DNA from: Eumeta japonica
Lineage: Eukaryota > Arthropoda > Insecta > Lepidoptera > Psychidae
Assembly: GCA_005406025.1 (NCBI GenBank)
Contig: BGZK01000106.1
Location: 248,001 to 312,000, forward strand
Reading direction: 5' to 3'
Length of the DNA: 64,000 nt
Shown here piece by piece: positions 60,470 through 64,000 of the stretch. The position numbers and the translations under genes are program-made. Each line of letters begins with the position of its first letter. Within the stretch, counting starts at the first letter, position 1. The notes below the pieces were generated by a model. That model did no database searches and had not been told where the DNA came from. It saw only the letters and a program-made list of their open reading frames with translations.

Positions 60470-61850
60470 AGTCGGCTTCGCCTGCTGCCCCCGCGGCGCC
60501 CTTTGAGGTGAGGTGGGAAGGGTGGTCACTTATTTTAATTTATAAATTGATTATTTATCTCAACTAATATGAAAATCGTTTCATACCATTATTTTCAGTA
60601 GAATTTAACATTTAACTTATATTTAATCCAACAATATTAAGTATTAAAGGTAATCATTTTATCTTTGTTTTTTCCAAAATGATAAATATTAGAGTAGTTG
60701 ATGTAATTAACAGGTATTGGGTAAATCAAATACTACTTTATTAATTTAACAATGAAAATAATTAAAACTACTAATTTGTTTAATTATTTCAATGAATTTA
60801 TTCTGAATTGATTGATTATATTGTGTCTAAGTTAACTAAATAAAACTGATCAAATTATACCAGAAAACAAGTAATGATAGAAACAATGTATATACTTGTT
60901 AGAATGAATATAGTACCTACATTATTAGTTCAATCACAAATGAAGTAGTTGTTATAACGAATCAGCTTTCGTTGATATATATAATTTCACAGTTGTTTTG
61001 ATTAATTTAACGCCAACTAAGAGAAAATCTGTCTTAGTTAGCTTTCATTTTTTAGAGCGTGAGCTTACACGAACTTTCCAATGATATCACGTGTCATAAC
61101 AAGAGTGCTTACGCTTACGGTGCGTATGCGCAGGCTCGCCTCGCGTGCGACGGTACGCGCGCGAGTGTCGGAGGTGGTTTTTTGACGCGAATCGGAGTGA
61201 TTCGCGGCAAATGCGAGCTAGCTGTTTTATTATAAATGTCTATAACATCCAACCACTTGCTTACACAAACAATACACTTTCTATGTCACTAATCGTTTGC
61301 CAGCCGTCAATGTGCGCAATGTGAAGCTAAAAGGAAGAAGAAGTGGAAAGCGTAACGTGATTTGAGAGCGGGTGGGCACATTACTCTGTATAATTATCTC
61401 CATTGACTCTTGTCGTGACTTGAACCTTAGTTGACGACCTGCCCAAACATTAATAGCTCTATATATTTGAAAATCAGAAGGCTTTTCCTCGGGCCTAGAC
61501 GAGGAACAAATTTGTATTTTGACAATCGTATCATATTAATATGTTTATTATTCGTCTATTTTATTGAAAATTAAGTTTCAATTCTCTAAATCTAAGAATG
61601 ACGCATGTACGGGATTGACGTGGGGTAACATAATTACGTGATTTAGAGAAACAGAAATTCAAATTTTGGTTGATAAATATCGTACACCTTAATGCATTAG
61701 CGTTTGTAAAAATAGAAACGATTTATCTAGACCTGCAGTAATACCCATCAACGTGGTAGATGATAATTGTTACAGGAGCTAAACAGGAGCTTCCCAACAG
61801 AGCTAAATAAGTTTATAATCCTTTGTTGGTTATTCAGTAATTTATGATTT
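60470..61850. other. Non-coding stretch with two GC-rich patches
   Basis: GC-rich patches lie at 60470-60530 and 61080-61215 (the second with GCGTATGCGC and CGGTACGCGCGC), flanking the AT-rich phrase array at 60560-61020. No gene is seen. Confidence 0.4.
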
Positions 61851-61851
61851 A

Positions 61852-62130
61852 CGAGTCCAGAGTAGAAAAAGGTATGTTGCGGCGGTTTAGCCATCTGGAA
61901 AGATCAATGAATGTAGACTGACGAGACAAATCTATAGAGTGAATGTGGGTGGTGAAAAGGTAGACGAGAGTAGCTCTACAAACCCTACACTGATCAAATT
62001 GGTGACATGTTGAAAAATGATCAAATTTGAAGCACCTGAAACCAACAAGCTCGGGAGAAGAGGACCTAAGCATACAGAAAATTATAAGCATGGCCCCGGA
62101 AGCCCATGGCACACATTTTGAAGAAGTATG
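61852..62130 (+). mobile_element. LINE 3' tail fragment
   Basis: EYESRVEKGMLRRFSHLER-like text, cut by frame changes, then VNVGGEKVDESSSTNP and HMLKNDQI. It aligns with 8671-8955. Severely decayed. Confidence 0.55.
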
Positions 62131-62819
62131 AATAGATTCCTTAATCGTTATTCAGCAACCTAAAGGAGATATTATCTATATATCATTGATATATACTTAC
62201 ACAAAGTTTAAATAAACATTTTTTATATTTAGTATTTTTATATCTTTGTTACGAATATAATAAATATTGTGAGAATATGATTGGCCAAACTTCTTAGACG
62301 TAGAAAGCCAGAATGGTCTAAAACGTTGACACAATATTAAGGTATTAACCTTTTAGGGTATATATAAAAAATCTATGATGAAATCCATCGCATTTTTGAA
62401 ACACTTTCATTTAAATGAATGCGTGTGCATAATCTAATTACTAAAGCAAATAAGACATTAAAATGTTTTATCATATATAATATCTTTTTTAAACACAGAT
62501 ATGATAAAATATGACTTCCATAATAATATAGGAAAGTACGTAAGCTATCAAAAAACCTTGCAGTGCTGCTACCACTTTATTTTATTTTTATTTCGTCTCC
62601 ATGATTAAAAGTAAATTACACAATATTGACAAAATATTATATAAATTAGCCGATACTAGATTAAAAAAAAATTTTAGAAATGCCTAGACAACGACTAGAA
62701 ACTGTACCTTACACTACTAGATAACTAATTCTCGATACTCCGAGGCAACTTAACCTATACCATAAAAAATATATAAAATAGTGTTTGATTCACTAAAATA
62801 CAATAACACTATACTATCT

Positions 62820-63175
62820 GCTCAAAAACAGTACTGCAGACACAACGGTGATGACCTGTGACGTCAGACGGTTTAGGTAAATACTATCATTTACTTGTAT
62901 AATTTTTACGGCGGATCGCATTACAACTAGAAACACAATTCTTAAATGTTAGCCTTAGGTTTTTCTATATTATTCATATATTATCTATAAAATATTACGT
63001 GTTTGTGCAAAAACAACGACACAAAGGTGACAATGTCTGATGTCCCGTGACCTTGGTAAATATTACCATTTACCTACACAGTTTTTACGGATTGCATTAA
63101 AACTAGAAAAACAGTCTTTAAATGTTTACCGTGGTTTTCATGATTATACAAATATTATCTGTCAAATTTTATGTT
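62820..63175 (+). repeat. Two-unit tandem repeat, about 175 bp per unit
   Basis: Unit 1 (about 62820-62995) and unit 2 (about 63000-63175) share, in order, CAACGGTGA/CAAAGGTGA, TAAATACTATCATTTAC/TAAATATTACCATTTAC, TTTTTACGG, ACTAGAAA, TTAAATGTT and TATTATCTAT/TATTATCTGT. By eye about 70% alike. No ORF. Confidence 0.65.
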
Positions 63176-64000
63176 CAATTTAGAATTTATCGATTTTATT
63201 TATCTTTTTGTGCAACTCGGCTTCTGCTGTTACGATAAATTGAGTTTCGTTCAAATACGAATTGTAATATTCAAAATACATTAATACGTTAATGATTCAA
63301 TTTAAAATACATTAATGACATTAAATACGTAGGTTCGTATTTAAGTTTCGTCAAAATTGTAATCATCTGAAGATATCAAAGACGACTCGGCGTCAACGCT
63401 CAGAACATCATAACACAACATTTGGTCAGCAACAGTTAGAACTCTTCTAAAACGTTTACACAACCAAGAGAACGTTAACTGACTATTTACGTTACTTCGC
63501 CGGATGTTATAGATAAAAGCTCGATCCCACTGCGAGCTTTAATCTACAGTTCAGTTATCTTATGTCTTGATAAAGCTATCGATAAATACATCGGCGTTCA
63601 TGTTTGTTTAAAGGAAGCTTTTTATTTATTTACCAGTTCAACTGGAAAAAACACAGGGCTGCAGTTCGCCTTCTGACTTACAGAGCTATATCCTGTTCAT
63701 GTCATAAATGTGATATTTTGTATGTTTGGATGTTTGTTGCTCGATCACTCTCAAGCGGTAAAACGAAATTAGGCGAAATTTTACCTTAATATGCTTATAT
63801 ATTCCAATAACATATAAGCTATAAAGATACTTGCAGCTGTTACTTGCAGTTTCTTTTGCGAGATCGTAGAACGAATTCTTTACTTATGCCGATTGGTTAC
63901 TGGTAACAACAATACAGGAGACAGATCCAAATGCAACATCGGTTTGAGATCGCAAACGCTAACAGGACTAGGTTTAGAATAGGAAGGGCGTAAGATCATT
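63176..64000. other. Terminal non-coding stretch
   Basis: It has short echoes (AATACATTAAT repeated at 63275-63340). An open frame at 63604-63789 has no recognisable content. No gene called. Confidence 0.4.

Noticed and set aside
1..64000. CRISPR array, bacterial operon or phage region
   Set aside because: No regularly spaced identical repeats, no ribosome-binding-site gene trains, and spliced genes throughout. The window is animal nuclear DNA.

Overview
This is eukaryotic nuclear DNA, AT-rich, intron-rich and full of transposon remains. Three protein-coding loci with GT-AG introns, several mariner-type relics, Helitron-like ends (CTAG|T) and familiar moth and butterfly repeat wording all point to an insect, most likely Lepidoptera. 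There is no bacterial or organellar signature, no rRNA or tRNA gene I can support, and no CRISPR array.

Layout. From about 4976 to 23495 (+) runs an 11-exon gene whose 442 visible residues I do not recognise; every intron phase matches, and a stop and poly(A) signal follow. Convergent to it, 29148 to 24343 (-), is a complete five-exon gene for a SPEF1/CLAMP-type calponin-homology protein of 370 residues, a cilium or flagellum microtubule factor. From 50691 to 55808 (+) lies a complete two-exon coding region for a membrane-anchored short-chain dehydrogenase of the retinol-dehydrogenase 11-14 type (339 residues). Its 5' noncoding exon must lie upstream; TATA/donor candidates are near 39.5 and 40.4 kb. 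Another possible first exon is near 35.0 kb.

The rest is mobile DNA. The most striking element, about 46.14-50.27 kb, lies just upstream of the dehydrogenase coding exon. It carries two convergent spliced genes inside imperfect inverted ends: a THAP-domain DDE transposase, and a SWIM zinc finger plus YqaJ/lambda-type exonuclease protein. That is the architecture of the ISL2EU (IS4EU) superfamily. Both genes carry frameshifts, so the copy looks dead.

Also present are two mariner relics (30.8-32.1 kb and 43.8-44.95 kb), nested hAT-type MITEs with a clean 8-bp target duplication (4.47-4.84 kb), a pogo/Tigger-type MITE (9.06-9.55 kb), an RTE-like LINE fragment with a foldback element at its 5' edge (58.5-59.5 kb), four tails of another LINE family, a Helitron-like element (37.35-37.73 kb), several dispersed repeat families shared inside the window, foldback hairpins and microsatellites.

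I see no undescribed multi-gene system. The best leads are the two-gene transposon, the unrecognised gene, a 57-kb transposon-flanked ORF with a duplicated motif, and repeat families with internal order.
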